From NCBI RefSeq assembly GCF_900292075.1, contig NZ_OLMV01000001.1, positions 124,001 to 188,000 on the forward strand: 64,000 nucleotides of DNA. Reading direction: 5' to 3'. A model generated the notes under the pieces. The model worked only from the letters and a program-made list of their open reading frames with translations. It had not been told where the DNA came from and searched no databases. The DNA is from Microbacterium timonense (lineage in GTDB: Bacteria > Actinomycetota > Actinomycetes > Actinomycetales > Microbacteriaceae). How positions within the stretch are numbered: position 1 is the first letter of the stretch; each line of letters begins with the position of its first letter. The position numbers and the translations under genes are program-made. Shown here one piece after another: positions 43,034-52,900 of the stretch.

Positions 43034-43074
43034 GAATTGCATACCGGGCAATTCTTTATACCTCTACTAGAGGT
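43034..43074 (+). promoter_or_regulatory. ftsZ upstream region with two perfect palindromes
   Basis: GAATTGC-N7-GCAATTC (43034-43054) and ACCTCTA-C-TAGAGGT (43060-43074) lie in an AT-rich island 37-77 nt before ftsZ. TTTATA between them could be part of a -10 box. Both are candidate operators for regulators of ftsZ dosage. Confidence 0.55.
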
Positions 43075-43110
43075 TGAAGGTTTAGAAGGTCCAGGGCTAC
43101 GGAGGCCGGC

Positions 43111-44259
43111 ATGAGCCAGAACCAGAACTACCTCGCCGTGATCAAGGTCGTCGGCGTCGGCGGCGGCGGTGTCAACGCGGTCAACCGCATGATCGAGCTC
43201 GGCCTGCGGGGCGTCGAGTTCATCGCCATCAACACCGACGCCCAGGCGCTGCTGATGAGCGACGCCGATGTGAAGCTCGACGTCGGACGCGAGCTCACCC
43301 GCGGGCTCGGCGCAGGTGCCGACCCGGAGGTGGGCCGACGTGCGGCCGAGGACCACGCGGAGGAGATCGAAGAGGCCCTCCGCGGCGCCGACATGGTGTT
43401 CGTCACGGCCGGTGAGGGCGGTGGCACGGGAACCGGCGGCGCACCCGTCGTGGCGAAGATCGCGAAGTCGATAGGAGCACTCACGATCGGTGTCGTGACC
43501 AAGCCCTTCTCCTTCGAGGGTCGTCGCCGCCAGCAGCAGGCCGAGTCCGGAGTGGCGCGTCTGAAGGAAGAGGTCGACACCCTCATCGTGGTGCCGAACG
43601 ACCGCCTCCTGGAGATCAGCGACCGCGGCATCTCGATGATCGAGGCGTTCGCGACGGCCGACCAGGTGCTCCTCGCCGGTGTGCAGGGCATCACCGACCT
43701 CATCACGACGCCCGGTCTCATCAACCTCGACTTCGCCGACGTGAAGTCCGTCATGCAGGGCGCCGGGTCCGCTCTCATGGGCATCGGCTCGGCGCGCGGC
43801 GCGGACCGCGCCATCAAGGCCGCCGAGCTGGCGGTGGAGTCTCCGCTCCTGGAGGCCTCGATCGAGGGGGCGCACGGCGTGCTGCTGTCGATCCAGGGTG
43901 GCTCGAACCTCGGCATCTTTGAGATCAACGATGCCGCGCAGCTGGTCAAGGAGGCGGCGCACCCCGAGGCGAACATCATCTTCGGCACGGTGATCGACGA
44001 CACGCTCGGCGACGAGGTGCGCGTCACGGTCATCGCGGCAGGCTTCGACGGCGGAGAGCCGCAGGCCCGCATCGAGCCCATCGGCGCCCGCGTCGTCACG
44101 GCGCCCGCCGTGCCGGTGACGCCGGCGGACGAGGCGGCCAAGGACCGCGACGTCGTCGAGCAGCCGGCCGTGCCGGTGAGCGTCGGCGCGGTCACCGAGC
44201 CGTCGTACGACACGGCGTTCGGCGACGACGACCTCGACATCCCCGACTTCCTGAAGTAG
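43111..44259 (+). CDS. ftsZ: Cell division protein FtsZ
   Basis: Tubulin-like GTPase forming the Z ring. [14 protein letters not shown] nucleotide loop, tubulin signature GGGTGTGG at residues 103-110, and the T7 catalytic loop [12 protein letters not shown] short Pro/Asp/Glu-rich linker leads to the C-terminal peptide [11 protein letters not shown], the binding site for SepF. 382 residues. ATG 43111 follows GGAGG at 5 nt. There is no ftsA or zipA; SepF, encoded nearby, is the expected membrane tether. Confidence 0.99.
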   Translation: MSQNQNYLAVIKVVGVGGGGVNAVNRMIELGLRGVEFIAINTDAQALLMSDADVKLDVGRELTRGLGAGADPEVGRRAAEDHAEEIEEALRGADMVFVTAGEGGGTGTGGAPVVAKIAKSIGALTIGVVTKPFSFEGRRRQQQAESGVARLKEEVDTLIVVPNDRLLEISDRGISMIEAFATADQVLLAGVQGITDLITTPGLINLDFADVKSVMQGAGSALMGIGSARGADRAIKAAELAVESPLLEASIEGAHGVLLSIQGGSNLGIFEINDAAQLVKEAAHPEANIIFGTVIDDTLGDEVRVTVIAAGFDGGEPQARIEPIGARVVTAPAVPVTPADEAAKDRDVVEQPAVPVSVGAVTEPSYDTAFGDDDLDIPDFLK

Positions 44260-44308
44260 GCCGGCACACGCGCTCCGCGGAGCGAGCTCCGACACGTCGA
44301 GGAACCTC

Positions 44309-44995
44309 ATGGACGATCTCGCTGCCCGCCTGGCGGCGATCGACGAGCGCATCGCGGATGCCGCCCGATCGGTCGGCCGCGATCCGTCCGAGCTGACCCG
44401 CATCGTGGTGACCAAGTTCCACCCGGCGGCTCTGGTGCGCGAGCTCTACGCGCTGGGGGTGCGCGACGTCGGCGAGAACCGTCAGCAGGAGTTCAGCCGC
44501 AAGGCCGGCGAGCTGACGCAGCTCGACGGCCTGCGGTGGCATTTCATCGGGCAGGCGCAGACGAACAAGGCCCGCGCGATCCGGGCGGCGGCATCCGTGG
44601 TGCACTCGGTCGACCGCGCGCGCCTCGCGGATTCCCTGGAGGCGGCCGCCGACGAGGGAGATCCGGTGCTCGACGTGCTCCTCCAGATCAATCTCACCGA
44701 CGACCCCGGACGCGGTGGTGTCGCACCGGGCGAGCTCGAGCGTCTGGCCGCGCATGTCGCCGGCCTCCCGTCGCTGCGGGTGCGCGGCGTCATGGCGGTG
44801 GCGCCGCTGGAGGAGCCGCCCGCGCCCGCGTTCGAGCGCCTCCGGGCGCTCTCCGACGTCGTGCGCGCGGTGATCGCGGAGGCCGACTGGATCTCGGCGG
44901 GCATGACCGCCGACTTCGCCGAAGCCATCGCCGCGGGCGCGACACACCTTCGGATCGGTTCGGCAATCACCGGTCCCAGACCAGAACGCGGTTAA
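44309..44995 (+). CDS. yggS: YggS/PROSC-family PLP homeostasis protein
   Basis: Alanine-racemase-fold PLP carrier that keeps free PLP and amino-acid pools balanced; no confirmed catalytic activity. PLP lysine in [42 protein letters not shown], and [20 protein letters not shown] phosphate loop. 228 residues. The position between ftsZ and sepF is standard in Gram-positive bacteria. ATG 44309 follows GAGGAA. Confidence 0.93.
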   Translation: MDDLAARLAAIDERIADAARSVGRDPSELTRIVVTKFHPAALVRELYALGVRDVGENRQQEFSRKAGELTQLDGLRWHFIGQAQTNKARAIRAAASVVHSVDRARLADSLEAAADEGDPVLDVLLQINLTDDPGRGGVAPGELERLAAHVAGLPSLRVRGVMAVAPLEEPPAPAFERLRALSDVVRAVIAEADWISAGMTADFAEAIAAGATHLRIGSAITGPRPERG

Positions 44996-45027
44996 CCTCA
45001 AAACAGATGAGCACTACGGAGGATGCG

Positions 45028-45495
45028 ATGTCGAACCCGCTCAAGAAGACCATGGTGTACCTGGGCCTCGCCGACGAGGAAGAGGTCTACGACGAGCCCG
45101 CTCCTCAGCCGCGTGCCCGCACCACCGAGAAGGCCGTCGTCGAGAAGCCGGCTGCTCCGGTGACGCCGATCCACCGTCCCGCCGTGGTGCGTCAGCCCGC
45201 TCCGACGGCGATCAACGAGATCCTGACGGTGCACCCCAAGCAGTACCGCGACGCGCAGATCATCGCCGAGAACTTCCGCGACGGCATCCCGGTCATCATC
45301 AACCTCTCGCAGATGAGCGACGCCGACGCCCGGCGCCTCATCGACTTCGCCAGCGGGCTGTCGCTCGGCCTGTACGGACGCATCGAGCGCGTGACCAGCA
45401 AGGTCTTCCTGCTCTCGCCCGAGAACGTCGCCGTCTCCGGGGACGGGGCCGTCGCCCAGGCCGATCCGGAGTCGGTTCCCTTCGCGCAGCCGTAA
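45028..45495 (+). CDS. sepF: Cell division protein SepF
   Basis: Membrane-binding FtsZ partner replacing FtsA. The N-terminal amphipathic helix ([16 protein letters not shown]) is followed by an acidic/Pro linker and the DUF552 core (about 60-145; [20 protein letters not shown], then [14 protein letters not shown]). 155 residues. ATG 45028 is preferred over ATG 45007 because GGAGG is 5 nt upstream and the membrane helix is conserved from there. The TAA stop is the first half of a TAATCT hexamer that fits as -10 box for yggT. Confidence 0.95.
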   Translation: MSNPLKKTMVYLGLADEEEVYDEPAPQPRARTTEKAVVEKPAAPVTPIHRPAVVRQPAPTAINEILTVHPKQYRDAQIIAENFRDGIPVIINLSQMSDADARRLIDFASGLSLGLYGRIERVTSKVFLLSPENVAVSGDGAVAQADPESVPFAQP

Positions 45496-45498
45496 TCT
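45493..45498 (+). promoter_or_regulatory. yggT -10 box made from the sepF stop codon
   Basis: TAATCT starts with the sepF TAA and ends 6 nt before GTG 45505, the same spacing as other leaderless starts here. Confidence 0.45.
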
Positions 45499-45504
45499 GG
45501 CTAC

Positions 45505-45804
45505 GTGGCCGTCGTCCAACTGATCGCAGCGATCCTCAACCTTGCGCTGCTGCTCTACGTGTTCGTGCTGCTCACGCGGCTGATCCTGGACTGGATCCCG
45601 TTCTTCAACCGCGAGTGGCGGCCCCGCGGGGCGGGCCTGGTCGCGGCGGAGATCGTGTACACCGTCACGGACCCGCCGATCAAGCTGTTCCGTCGTTTCA
45701 TCCCCCCGCTGCGCGTGGGCGCCATCGCCATCGACTTCGGGTTCGCTCTCACGATGCTGCTGTGTTTCATCCTGCTCAGCATCACGAGGTCGATCGCCGG
45801 TTGA
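45505..45804 (+). CDS. YggT-family membrane protein
   Basis: Small integral membrane protein (99 residues) with two long hydrophobic stretches (LIAAILNLALLLYVFVLLTR and the C-terminal IDFGFALTMLLCFILLSI) around FFNREWRPRGAGLVAAEIVY and DPPIKLFRRFIPPLR. YggT proteins accompany sepF and divIVA in Gram-positives and are thought to help envelope or osmotic functions; the mechanism is unknown. GTG 45505 has no ribosome site and a -10-like box 6 nt upstream. Confidence 0.9.
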   Translation: MAVVQLIAAILNLALLLYVFVLLTRLILDWIPFFNREWRPRGAGLVAAEIVYTVTDPPIKLFRRFIPPLRVGAIAIDFGFALTMLLCFILLSITRSIAG

Positions 45805-45829
45805 TGACCGCGTCCGCTCGGAGCCGTCC

Positions 45830-45859
45830 TTCGACACTCACCGGACCCGTGACTATGCT
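45830..45859 (+). promoter_or_regulatory. divIVA promoter
   Basis: TTCGAC (45830-45835), 18-nt spacer, TATGCT (45854-45859). The leader is about 70 nt with GAAAGAGGA before ATG 45936, so divIVA has its own promoter and a normal leader. Confidence 0.45.
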
Positions 45860-45935
45860 TGCCTGATACGAACCGCCGCCAGCCGGCGGTCGCCCCGACA
45901 TCGGCCAGCGACCAGCGCTCGAAAGAGGAATCACC

Positions 45936-46514
45936 ATGGCATTGACCCCCGATGACGTCGTCACCAAGCAGTTCCAGCACGTCCGCTTCAAGGAGGGCTT
46001 CGACCCGGACGAGGTCGACGACTTCCTCGACGAGATCGTCGTCGAGTGGCGCAAGGCCCTCGCGGAGAACGAAGAGCTGAAGGCCAAGCTGGCGGCGTAC
46101 GAGTCGGGTGCGGCTCCCGCGCGCGCCGAGGCCGCACCGGCGCCGGCGCCGGCCCCGGCCGAGGCGGCTCCCGCGGCGAGCACGGCGCCTGCCGCCAGCG
46201 CCGGCATCATCGAGCTGGCTCAGCGTCTGCACGACGAGCACGTCGCCGAGGGCATCGCCCAGCGCGACCAGCTCATCGCCGACGCGAAGGCGCAGGCAGC
46301 CTCGATCGTCTCCGAGGCGGAGACCCGCGGACGTGAGGAGCTGGCCAAGCTCGAGCGAGAGCGCACGTCGCTGGAGGGCCGCATCACGGAGCTGCGCAAC
46401 TTCGAGCGCGACTACCGCGCCCAGCTGCGCAGCTACATCGAGGGCAAGCTGCGTGACCTCGAGACCACGGCGACGACGTCCGGCGCACAGCCGGTCTCGG
46501 CCCTGGGTCTCTGA
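45936..46514 (+). CDS. divIVA: Polar growth/cell division protein DivIVA (Wag31)
   Basis: Recognises negatively curved membrane at poles and septa and directs apical wall growth in actinobacteria. N-terminal membrane-binding domain (MALTPDDVVTKQFQHVRF, then DEVDDFLDEIVVEW), an Ala/Pro-rich spacer (about 55-90), then a long coiled coil (about 90-180). 192 residues, shorter than mycobacterial Wag31. ATG 45936. Confidence 0.96.
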   Translation: MALTPDDVVTKQFQHVRFKEGFDPDEVDDFLDEIVVEWRKALAENEELKAKLAAYESGAAPARAEAAPAPAPAPAEAAPAASTAPAASAGIIELAQRLHDEHVAEGIAQRDQLIADAKAQAASIVSEAETRGREELAKLERERTSLEGRITELRNFERDYRAQLRSYIEGKLRDLETTATTSGAQPVSALGL

Positions 46515-46522
46515 GCCGGTCC

Positions 46523-47317
46523 TTGACGGGCCGACCTCCCCTTCGTCAGGCGGCGGCCGGCACCATCATCGCGGGTCTCGCGGTGCTGGTGCTGGCCGCC
46601 GACCAGTTGGCGAAGCATTTCGCTCTCCAGAACCTGCCATACCAGGAGCCGGTGAAGGTCCTCGGGGACTTCCTCAGCTTCTACCTCACCCGTAACCCGG
46701 GTGCCGCCTTCTCGCTCGGCGAGGAGGTCACCTGGATCTTCACGATCGCCCTGGCCGTCGTGGCCATCGTGATCGGGTGGCTGGCCGCCACTCGCGTGAG
46801 ATCGCGCCCGTGGGCCGTGGCGCTGGGACTGCTGCTCGGCGGCGTTCTGGGCAACCTCACCGACCGGCTGCTGCGCGACCCCGGCTTCGGCGTCGGCCAC
46901 GTCGTCGACTTCATCAACACGCCGTGGTTGTGGTTCTTCCCCGGCATGTCTCCGGCGATCTACAACGTCGCCGACATTTTCATCGTGTGCGACATGATCG
47001 CCGTCGCACTGCTCGTACTCCTGGGAGTTCACATGGACGGTACGCGGGACGGACGCCGCACAGACGACAGCACCGGTGACGACGACAAGACGCTGCTGGG
47101 CGCCGACGGCGACGAGTTCGCGCCGGGAGGAGCGGTCGCGGGCTTCGGTGACGAGTTCCCCGTCGCCGACCCGGATGCCGGCATCCCGGCCGCCGAGCGT
47201 GGACTCCCGCCGCTGAGCGAGCGCGAGCAGCGTCAGGTCGAGGCGGAAGCCGACCGGGAGGCCGACGAGTACGAGGCGGAGCGCGACACCGGACGGCCCG
47301 GCCGCGACGAACTCTGA
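46523..47317 (+). CDS. lspA: Lipoprotein signal peptidase II with long acidic C-terminal tail
   Basis: Aspartic membrane protease removing signal peptides of lipoproteins. Four transmembrane helices; family motifs [16 protein letters not shown] with catalytic Asp114, and YNVADIF with Asp151. About 90 extra residues after the last helix are hydrophilic and acidic, which is unusual since LspA normally ends soon after that helix. The start is probably TTG 46523, 8 nt after divIVA. The rluA-family gene follows after 1 nt, so both are co-transcribed. CtaC, encoded in this window, is a predicted substrate. Confidence 0.93.
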   Translation: MTGRPPLRQAAAGTIIAGLAVLVLAADQLAKHFALQNLPYQEPVKVLGDFLSFYLTRNPGAAFSLGEEVTWIFTIALAVVAIVIGWLAATRVRSRPWAVALGLLLGGVLGNLTDRLLRDPGFGVGHVVDFINTPWLWFFPGMSPAIYNVADIFIVCDMIAVALLVLLGVHMDGTRDGRRTDDSTGDDDKTLLGADGDEFAPGGAVAGFGDEFPVADPDAGIPAAERGLPPLSEREQRQVEAEADREADEYEAERDTGRPGRDEL

Positions 47318-47318
47318 C

Positions 47319-48239
47319 GTGGAATCACGCAGTCTCCCGGTTCCGGATGGGCTCGACGGCAGCCGCGTCGATGCGGCACTGGCCAAGATGCTCGGGTTCT
47401 CACGCTCCTTCGCCGCCGAGGTCGCGGAGGCCGGCGGGGTGTCGATGGACGGCCGCATCCTTTCGAAGTCCGACCGGCTGAGGGGCGGGGCGTGGCTGGA
47501 CGTCACGTGGACGCCCAAGGAGGAGCCCCGGATCGTTCCGGTCGAGGTGCCGGACCTCGGCATCGTCTACGACGACGATGACATCGTCGTCGTGGACAAG
47601 CCCGCCGGGGTGGCGGCCCATCCCTCACTCGGATGGGAGGGACCCACCGTGCTGGGCGCTCTCGCGGCGGGCGGGTACCGCATCGCGACGACGGGCGCCG
47701 CCGAGCGGCAGGGCGTGGTGCACCGGCTGGATGTCGGCACGAGCGGGCTGATGGTCGTCGCGAAGACCGAACGGGCCTATGTCGCGCTCAAGCGGGCGTT
47801 CAAGGAACGCGAGGTCGAGAAGATCTATCACGCGGTCGTGCAGGGTCACCCCGACCCGCTCGTCGGGACCATCGACGCGCCGATCGGGCGGCACCCGTCG
47901 CACTCATGGAAGTTCGCGGTCACACCGGACGGCAAGGACTCGGTGACCCACTACGAGACGCTCGAGGCCTTCCCTGGGGCGTCGCTGCTCGAGATCCACC
48001 TGGAGACCGGCCGCACCCATCAGATCCGCGTGCACATGGCAGCGCACCGGCATCCGTGCGTCGGCGACCCGCTGTACGGCGCCGACCCCACGCTGTCGGC
48101 GCGACTGGGGCTCACCCGCCAGTGGCTGCACGCCCGCGAGCTGTCGTTCCTGCACCCGACGACCGGGGAGTGGGTGACTTTCACCTCTGAGTATCCCGCC
48201 GACCTCGCGCACGCCCTCGACGTGCTGCGCGGGGACTGA
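47319..48239 (+). CDS. RluA-family 23S rRNA pseudouridine synthase (RluD-like)
   Basis: Isomerises uridine in large-subunit rRNA. N-terminal S4 RNA-binding domain ([19 protein letters not shown]) followed by the catalytic domain with [15 protein letters not shown], whose Asp is the nucleophile, and the C-terminal [11 protein letters not shown] and GDPLYGAD motifs. 306 residues. GTG 47319. The lspA-rluD order is common in Gram-positives. Exact target uridines unknown. Confidence 0.94.
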   Translation: MESRSLPVPDGLDGSRVDAALAKMLGFSRSFAAEVAEAGGVSMDGRILSKSDRLRGGAWLDVTWTPKEEPRIVPVEVPDLGIVYDDDDIVVVDKPAGVAAHPSLGWEGPTVLGALAAGGYRIATTGAAERQGVVHRLDVGTSGLMVVAKTERAYVALKRAFKEREVEKIYHAVVQGHPDPLVGTIDAPIGRHPSHSWKFAVTPDGKDSVTHYETLEAFPGASLLEIHLETGRTHQIRVHMAAHRHPCVGDPLYGADPTLSARLGLTRQWLHARELSFLHPTTGEWVTFTSEYPADLAHALDVLRGD

Positions 48240-48289
48240 CGCGGTCGACGCGGGATCGAGCAGGAGCGCGTTCCCGGCACGCGTGGAGC

Positions 48290-48763
48290 TCAGCGACCGC
48301 CCTCGAAGAGCGTCGGGCCATCGCCCAGCGCCCGTCGGATGCGGGTGAGCATGTCGGGCAGCTCGAGCGGCGGCAGCCGATCCACGTCGTACCACCCGAC
48401 CTGCGTCATCTCGCCGTCCGCGGGGTACGGGTCACCCGAGACCCACCGGCACAGGAACGTGAGGTCCAGGTAGTCGACGACGTCGCCGTGCGCGTACACG
48501 ACGCGGGGGATCTGGTGGACCCACGCGAGGCGCTCCGCGCGGCACGTGACGCCGGCCTCCTCGAGCGTCTCGCGCACCGCCGCGTCGGCAGGCTCCTCTC
48601 CGGGGTCGACGATGCCGGTGACCGGCGTCAGGTGCCCGTTGTCGCTGCGCCGCCCGAGCAGCACCTGCCCGTCGCGCACGACGACGGCCGTGACGCCGAC
48701 GAGGGGGAGCGGCGCCGTGCCGATCTTGCGGCGCAGCTCGAGCACGAAGTCGGGGGTGGCCAT
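48290..48763 (-). CDS. NUDIX hydrolase
   Basis: Hydrolyses a nucleoside-diphosphate-linked substrate. The Nudix box is perfect: GIVDPGEEPADAAVRETLEE followed by AGV, with the metal-binding Glu residues in RETLEEAG. 157 residues. Similar actinobacterial proteins are annotated as MutT- or ADP-ribose-type, but the substrate cannot be read from sequence. ATG 48763 follows TAGGGT (minus strand 48775-48770) by 6 nt, so it is probably leaderless. Confidence 0.92.
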   Translation of the reverse strand: MATPDFVLELRRKIGTAPLPLVGVTAVVVRDGQVLLGRRSDNGHLTPVTGIVDPGEEPADAAVRETLEEAGVTCRAERLAWVHQIPRVVYAHGDVVDYLDLTFLCRWVSGDPYPADGEMTQVGWYDVDRLPPLELPDMLTRIRRALGDGPTLFEGGR

Positions 48764-48769
48764 GGACCC

Positions 48770-48775
48770 ACCCTA
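48770..48775 (-). promoter_or_regulatory. -10 box of the NUDIX gene
   Basis: TAGGGT on the minus strand, 6 nt before ATG 48763. Confidence 0.4.
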
Positions 48776-48851
48776 GGGTGCCGCTGCGCAGGCTCCGCCC
48801 GGCGAACGCGCTCCTGACCGGGATGTCGGTGCCGGCGGGCACACTGGGTCC

Positions 48852-49421
48852 ATGGCGATCGAGGTGCGGCCCGCGACCGTATTCGATGACGTCGCGTGCA
48901 TCATCGGCCCGAAGAATCCCGACTCGAGCGTGTGCTTCTGCCTGAGCTATCGCATCCCGAGCAAGGAGGCGACCGCCCTGCGCGGACCCGCTCGTGCGGA
49001 ACGCGTTCGTCGCCTGATGGATGAAGAGGGGCCGATCGGGGTGCTCGCGTACGACGGCGACGCGGTCGTCGGATGGGCGGCGGTGGCGCCCCGGGCACGC
49101 ACCCACTTCGCGACCTTCCGGAAGATCCCGCACGTCGACGACCTGGACGTGTGGTCGCTGTGGTGCTTCCGCGTCCGCCCTGGACACCGCAAGAAGGGCA
49201 TCATGCACGCGCTCATCGACGGCGCCGTCCAGTTCGCACGCGATCAGGGCGCTCCGGCCATCGAGGGCTATCCGGTCGACAACGGCGACGCGCGCGTCGA
49301 TCTGACGATGGCGTATGTCGGAACGCGCCGCCTCTTCGAGCAGGCCGGGTTCGACAAGGCCGCCGACACGACATCGGTGCTCGCCGGATTTCCGCGTGTC
49401 CTCATGCGGCGCAACCTCTAG
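48852..49421 (+). CDS. GNAT-family N-acetyltransferase
   Basis: 189 residues with the GNAT fold: YDGDAVVGWAAVAPR strand pair, then SLWCFRVRPGHRKKGIMHAL, where the RPGHRKKG loop is the acetyl-CoA pyrophosphate site, and a C-terminal GTRRLFEQAGFDK segment typical of the family. The N-terminus has a CFCLSYR Cys pair seen in some actinobacterial members. Substrate unknown. ATG 48852. Its TAG stop begins a TAGCGT box 6 nt before the next gene. Confidence 0.85.
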   Translation: MAIEVRPATVFDDVACIIGPKNPDSSVCFCLSYRIPSKEATALRGPARAERVRRLMDEEGPIGVLAYDGDAVVGWAAVAPRARTHFATFRKIPHVDDLDVWSLWCFRVRPGHRKKGIMHALIDGAVQFARDQGAPAIEGYPVDNGDARVDLTMAYVGTRRLFEQAGFDKAADTTSVLAGFPRVLMRRNL

Positions 49422-49424
49422 CGT
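49419..49424 (+). promoter_or_regulatory. -10 box of the DinB-like gene made from the GNAT stop codon
   Basis: TAGCGT begins with the GNAT gene stop TAG and ends 6 nt before GTG 49431. Confidence 0.4.
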
Positions 49425-49430
49425 GGACGC

Positions 49431-49880
49431 GTGAACCAGCTTCTGCGCCGCCGCCTCGAGCGCTCGAACACCCTGTACCTCGACTTCGTCGACACCCTCC
49501 CGCCACAGCACCTCGGATCGCGCCTGCGCGATCTGCCGTCCGACACGGTGGGCCATCAGCTGTGGTGCGTGCTCGGAGCACGCGAGAGCTTTCCCGCAGC
49601 GGCGCGGGCAGGACAGTGGCAGGGGTTCTCGAGCCCCGTCGCACGCGACGGCGGGTCTGATGCGGCGACGGTGCGCGGCGCCTTCCTACAGACCGCGGCG
49701 GACGTGGACGAGTGGGTCGCGGGCATCGACCCCTCCGACGAGGACTCGCTGCGCTACGCACTCGCACTGCTCGAGCACGAGACGCAGCACCAGGGCCAGC
49801 TGATCCGCTACCTCTACGGCCTCGGCATCGACCGCCCGCACTCGTGGCAGCAGCAGTACGCGCTGGACGAGGACTTCTGA
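49431..49880 (+). CDS. DinB-like four-helix metalloprotein
   Basis: 149 residues with a helical DinB/DUF664-like fold. His ligands are probable in TVGHQLWCVLGARESF and HETQHQGQLIRYLYGLGI, the HxxxHxxQ arrangement of DinB-like metalloproteins that use small thiols or remain uncharacterised. No signal peptide. GTG 49431 is likely leaderless. The function cannot be told from sequence. Confidence 0.78.
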   Translation: MNQLLRRRLERSNTLYLDFVDTLPPQHLGSRLRDLPSDTVGHQLWCVLGARESFPAAARAGQWQGFSSPVARDGGSDAATVRGAFLQTAADVDEWVAGIDPSDEDSLRYALALLEHETQHQGQLIRYLYGLGIDRPHSWQQQYALDEDF

Positions 49881-49984
49881 TCGGCGAGCGCCGACCTTCA
49901 CGCTCCACTCGAGGGTGAGGTGAACTCGCAGCCGCGTCGTGCAGACAGCGGCGTCGTCCGGACGGGCATGTCGGCCGCCCTTCG

Positions 49985-49990
49985 TAGACT
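49985..49990 (+). promoter_or_regulatory. dnaE -10 box (leaderless)
   Basis: TAGACT ends 6 nt before GTG 49997. Confidence 0.5.
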
Positions 49991-49996
49991 CGGTGC

Positions 49997-52900
49997 GTGG
50001 CATCCGACTCCTTCGTTCATCTGCACGTGCACAGCGAGTACTCGATGCTCGACGGGGCGGCCAAGATCGGCGCGATGACGCAGGCCGCCGCCGAGTACGG
50101 CATGCCGGCCATCGCCGTCACCGACCACGGCAACACCTTCGCGGCATTCGAGTTCTACAACGCCGCCAACGCCGCCGGGGTGAAGCCGATCATCGGGCTC
50201 GAGGCGTACGTCACGCCCGGCACGCACCGCAGCGACAAGTCGCGCGTCGCGTGGGGCACGCCCGAGCAGAAGAGCGACGACGTGTCGGGCTCCGGGGCCT
50301 ACACCCACATGACGATGTGGAGCCAGAGCACGGAGGGCATGCACAACCTCTTCCGCCTCAGCTCGCTGTCGAGCATGGAGGGCTACTACTTCAAGCCCCG
50401 CATGGACCGCGAGCTCCTCGAGACCTACGGCAAAGGGCTCATCGCGACCACGGGATGCCCCTCCGGCGAGGTGCAGACGCGCCTGCGTCTCGGCCAGTAC
50501 GACGCCGCCCGCGCCGCCGCCGCGGAGTTCCAAGACATCTTCGGCAAAGAGAACTACTTCGCCGAGATCATGGATCACGGGCTGTCGATCGAGCGCCGCG
50601 TGATGACCGACCTCATCCGCATCGCGAAGGATCTCGGCATCCCGCTCGTCGCGACCAACGACTCCCACTACACGCACCAGCACGAGGCCGATGCGCACGC
50701 CGCCCTGCTGTGCGTGCAGTCGGGCTCGACGCTGGACGACCCCAACCGCTTCAAGTTCGACGGCGACGGGTACTACATCAAGACCGCACAGGAGATGCGG
50801 CAGATCTTCCGCGAGCATCCCGAGGCGTGCGACAACACACTCCTGATCGCCGAGCGCTGCGAGGTCGAGTTCAACACCAGCGCGAACTACATGCCGCGCT
50901 TCCCCGTCCCCGACGGAGAGACCGAAGACAGCTGGCTCGTGAAGGAGGTCGAGGCGGGCCTTCACTACCGGTACCCCGACGGCATCCCCGACCGGGTGCG
51001 CAAGCAGGCCGAGTACGAGGTGGGGATCATCCTCCAGATGGGGTTCCCGGGGTACTTCCTCGTGGTCGCCGACTTCATCAACTGGGCCAAGCGCAACGGG
51101 ATCCGCGTCGGTCCGGGCCGCGGCTCCGGTGCCGGATCGATGGTCGCCTATGCCATGCGCATCACCGATCTCGACCCGCTGGAGCACGGCCTCATCTTCG
51201 AGCGCTTCCTCAACCCCGACCGTGTCTCTATGCCTGACTTCGACGTCGACTTCGACGACCGGCGCCGCGGCGAGGTGATCGACTACGTCACCGAGAAGTA
51301 CGGTTCCGAGCGGGTCGCGCAGATCGTGACGTATGGCACCATCAAATCGAAGCAGGCCCTGAAGGACGCCGGCCGTGTCCTCGGCTTCCCGTTCAGCATG
51401 GGAGAGCGCCTCACGAAGGCGATGCCTCCGGCCGTGATGGGCAAAGACATGCCGCTCAGCGGCATGTTCGACTCGCAGCATCCTCGCTTCAAAGAGGCCA
51501 GCGAGTTCCGTGCGCTCATCGATACCGATCCCGAGGCCAAGACGGTGTTCGACCGGGCGCTCGGCTTGGAAGGCCTGAAGCGCCAATGGGGAGTGCATGC
51601 GGCCGGTGTGATCATGTCGAGCGAGCCGCTGCTCGACATCATCCCGATCATGCGCCGTGAGCAGGACGGCCAGATCGTCACGCAGTTCGACTACCCGTCG
51701 TGCGAGGCGCTGGGTCTGATCAAGATGGACTTCCTGGGGCTGCGCAACCTCACGATCATCTCGGACGCCCTCGACAACATCCGGACCAACCGAGGGGAGG
51801 AGCTCGACCTCGAGCACCTCGCGCTCGACGACAAGGAGGCTTACGAGCTGCTCACGCGGGGCGACACGCTCGGCGTGTTCCAGCTCGACGGCGGGCCGAT
51901 GCGGTCGCTGCTGCGGCTCATGAAGCCCGACAACTTCGAAGACATCTCGGCCGTGATCGCGCTGTACCGACCCGGCCCGATGGGCGCGAACTCGCACATC
52001 AACTACGCGCTGCGCAAGAACGGACAGCAGGAGATCACGCCGATCCATCCCGAACTCGAGGAACCGCTCAAAGAGATCCTCGAGACCACCTACGGCCTGA
52101 TCATCTATCAGGAGCAGGTCATGGCGATCGCGCAGAAGGTTGCGGGGTTCTCGCTCGGACAGGCCGACATCCTCCGGCGGGCGATGGGCAAGAAGAAGAA
52201 GTCCGAGCTCGACAAGCAGTACGAGGGCTTCTCCGGCGGCATGAAGGAGCGCGGCTTCGGCGACGACGCCGTCAAGGCCCTGTGGGACATCCTGCTGCCC
52301 TTCTCGGACTACGCCTTCAACAAGGCGCACTCGGCTGCCTACGGCCTGGTGTCGTACTGGACGGCGTACCTCAAGGCCCATTACCCGGCCGAGTACATGG
52401 CAGCGCTTCTGACGAGCGTCGGCGACTCCAAGGACAAGATGGCGGTCTACCTCAACGAGTGCCGCCGGATGGGCATCAAGGTGCTGCCGCCGGATGTCCG
52501 GGAGTCGATCCGGTACTTCGCGGCCGTCGGCGACGACATCCGCTTCGGCCTCGGAGCCGTCCGCAACGTGGGCGCGAACGTCGTGGACGGGGTCGTGGAG
52601 GCGCGCAAGGACGCGACCTTCACTTCGTTCCACGACTTCTTGACGAAGGTGCCGCTGCACGTCGCGAACAAGCGGACCATCGAATCGCTCATCAAGGCCG
52701 GTGCCTTCGATTCCATGGGCGACACGCGCCGCGCTCTCATGGAGATCCACGAGGACGCCACCGAGGCGGCCGTCGATCGCAAGCGCAACGAAGCCCAGGG
52801 GGCGATCGGGTTCGACTTCGACAGCCTGTACGACGCCGTCGAGGAGGTGGCTCCGCCGAAGGTCCCGCCGCGCCCGGAATGGACCAAGAAGGACAAACTC

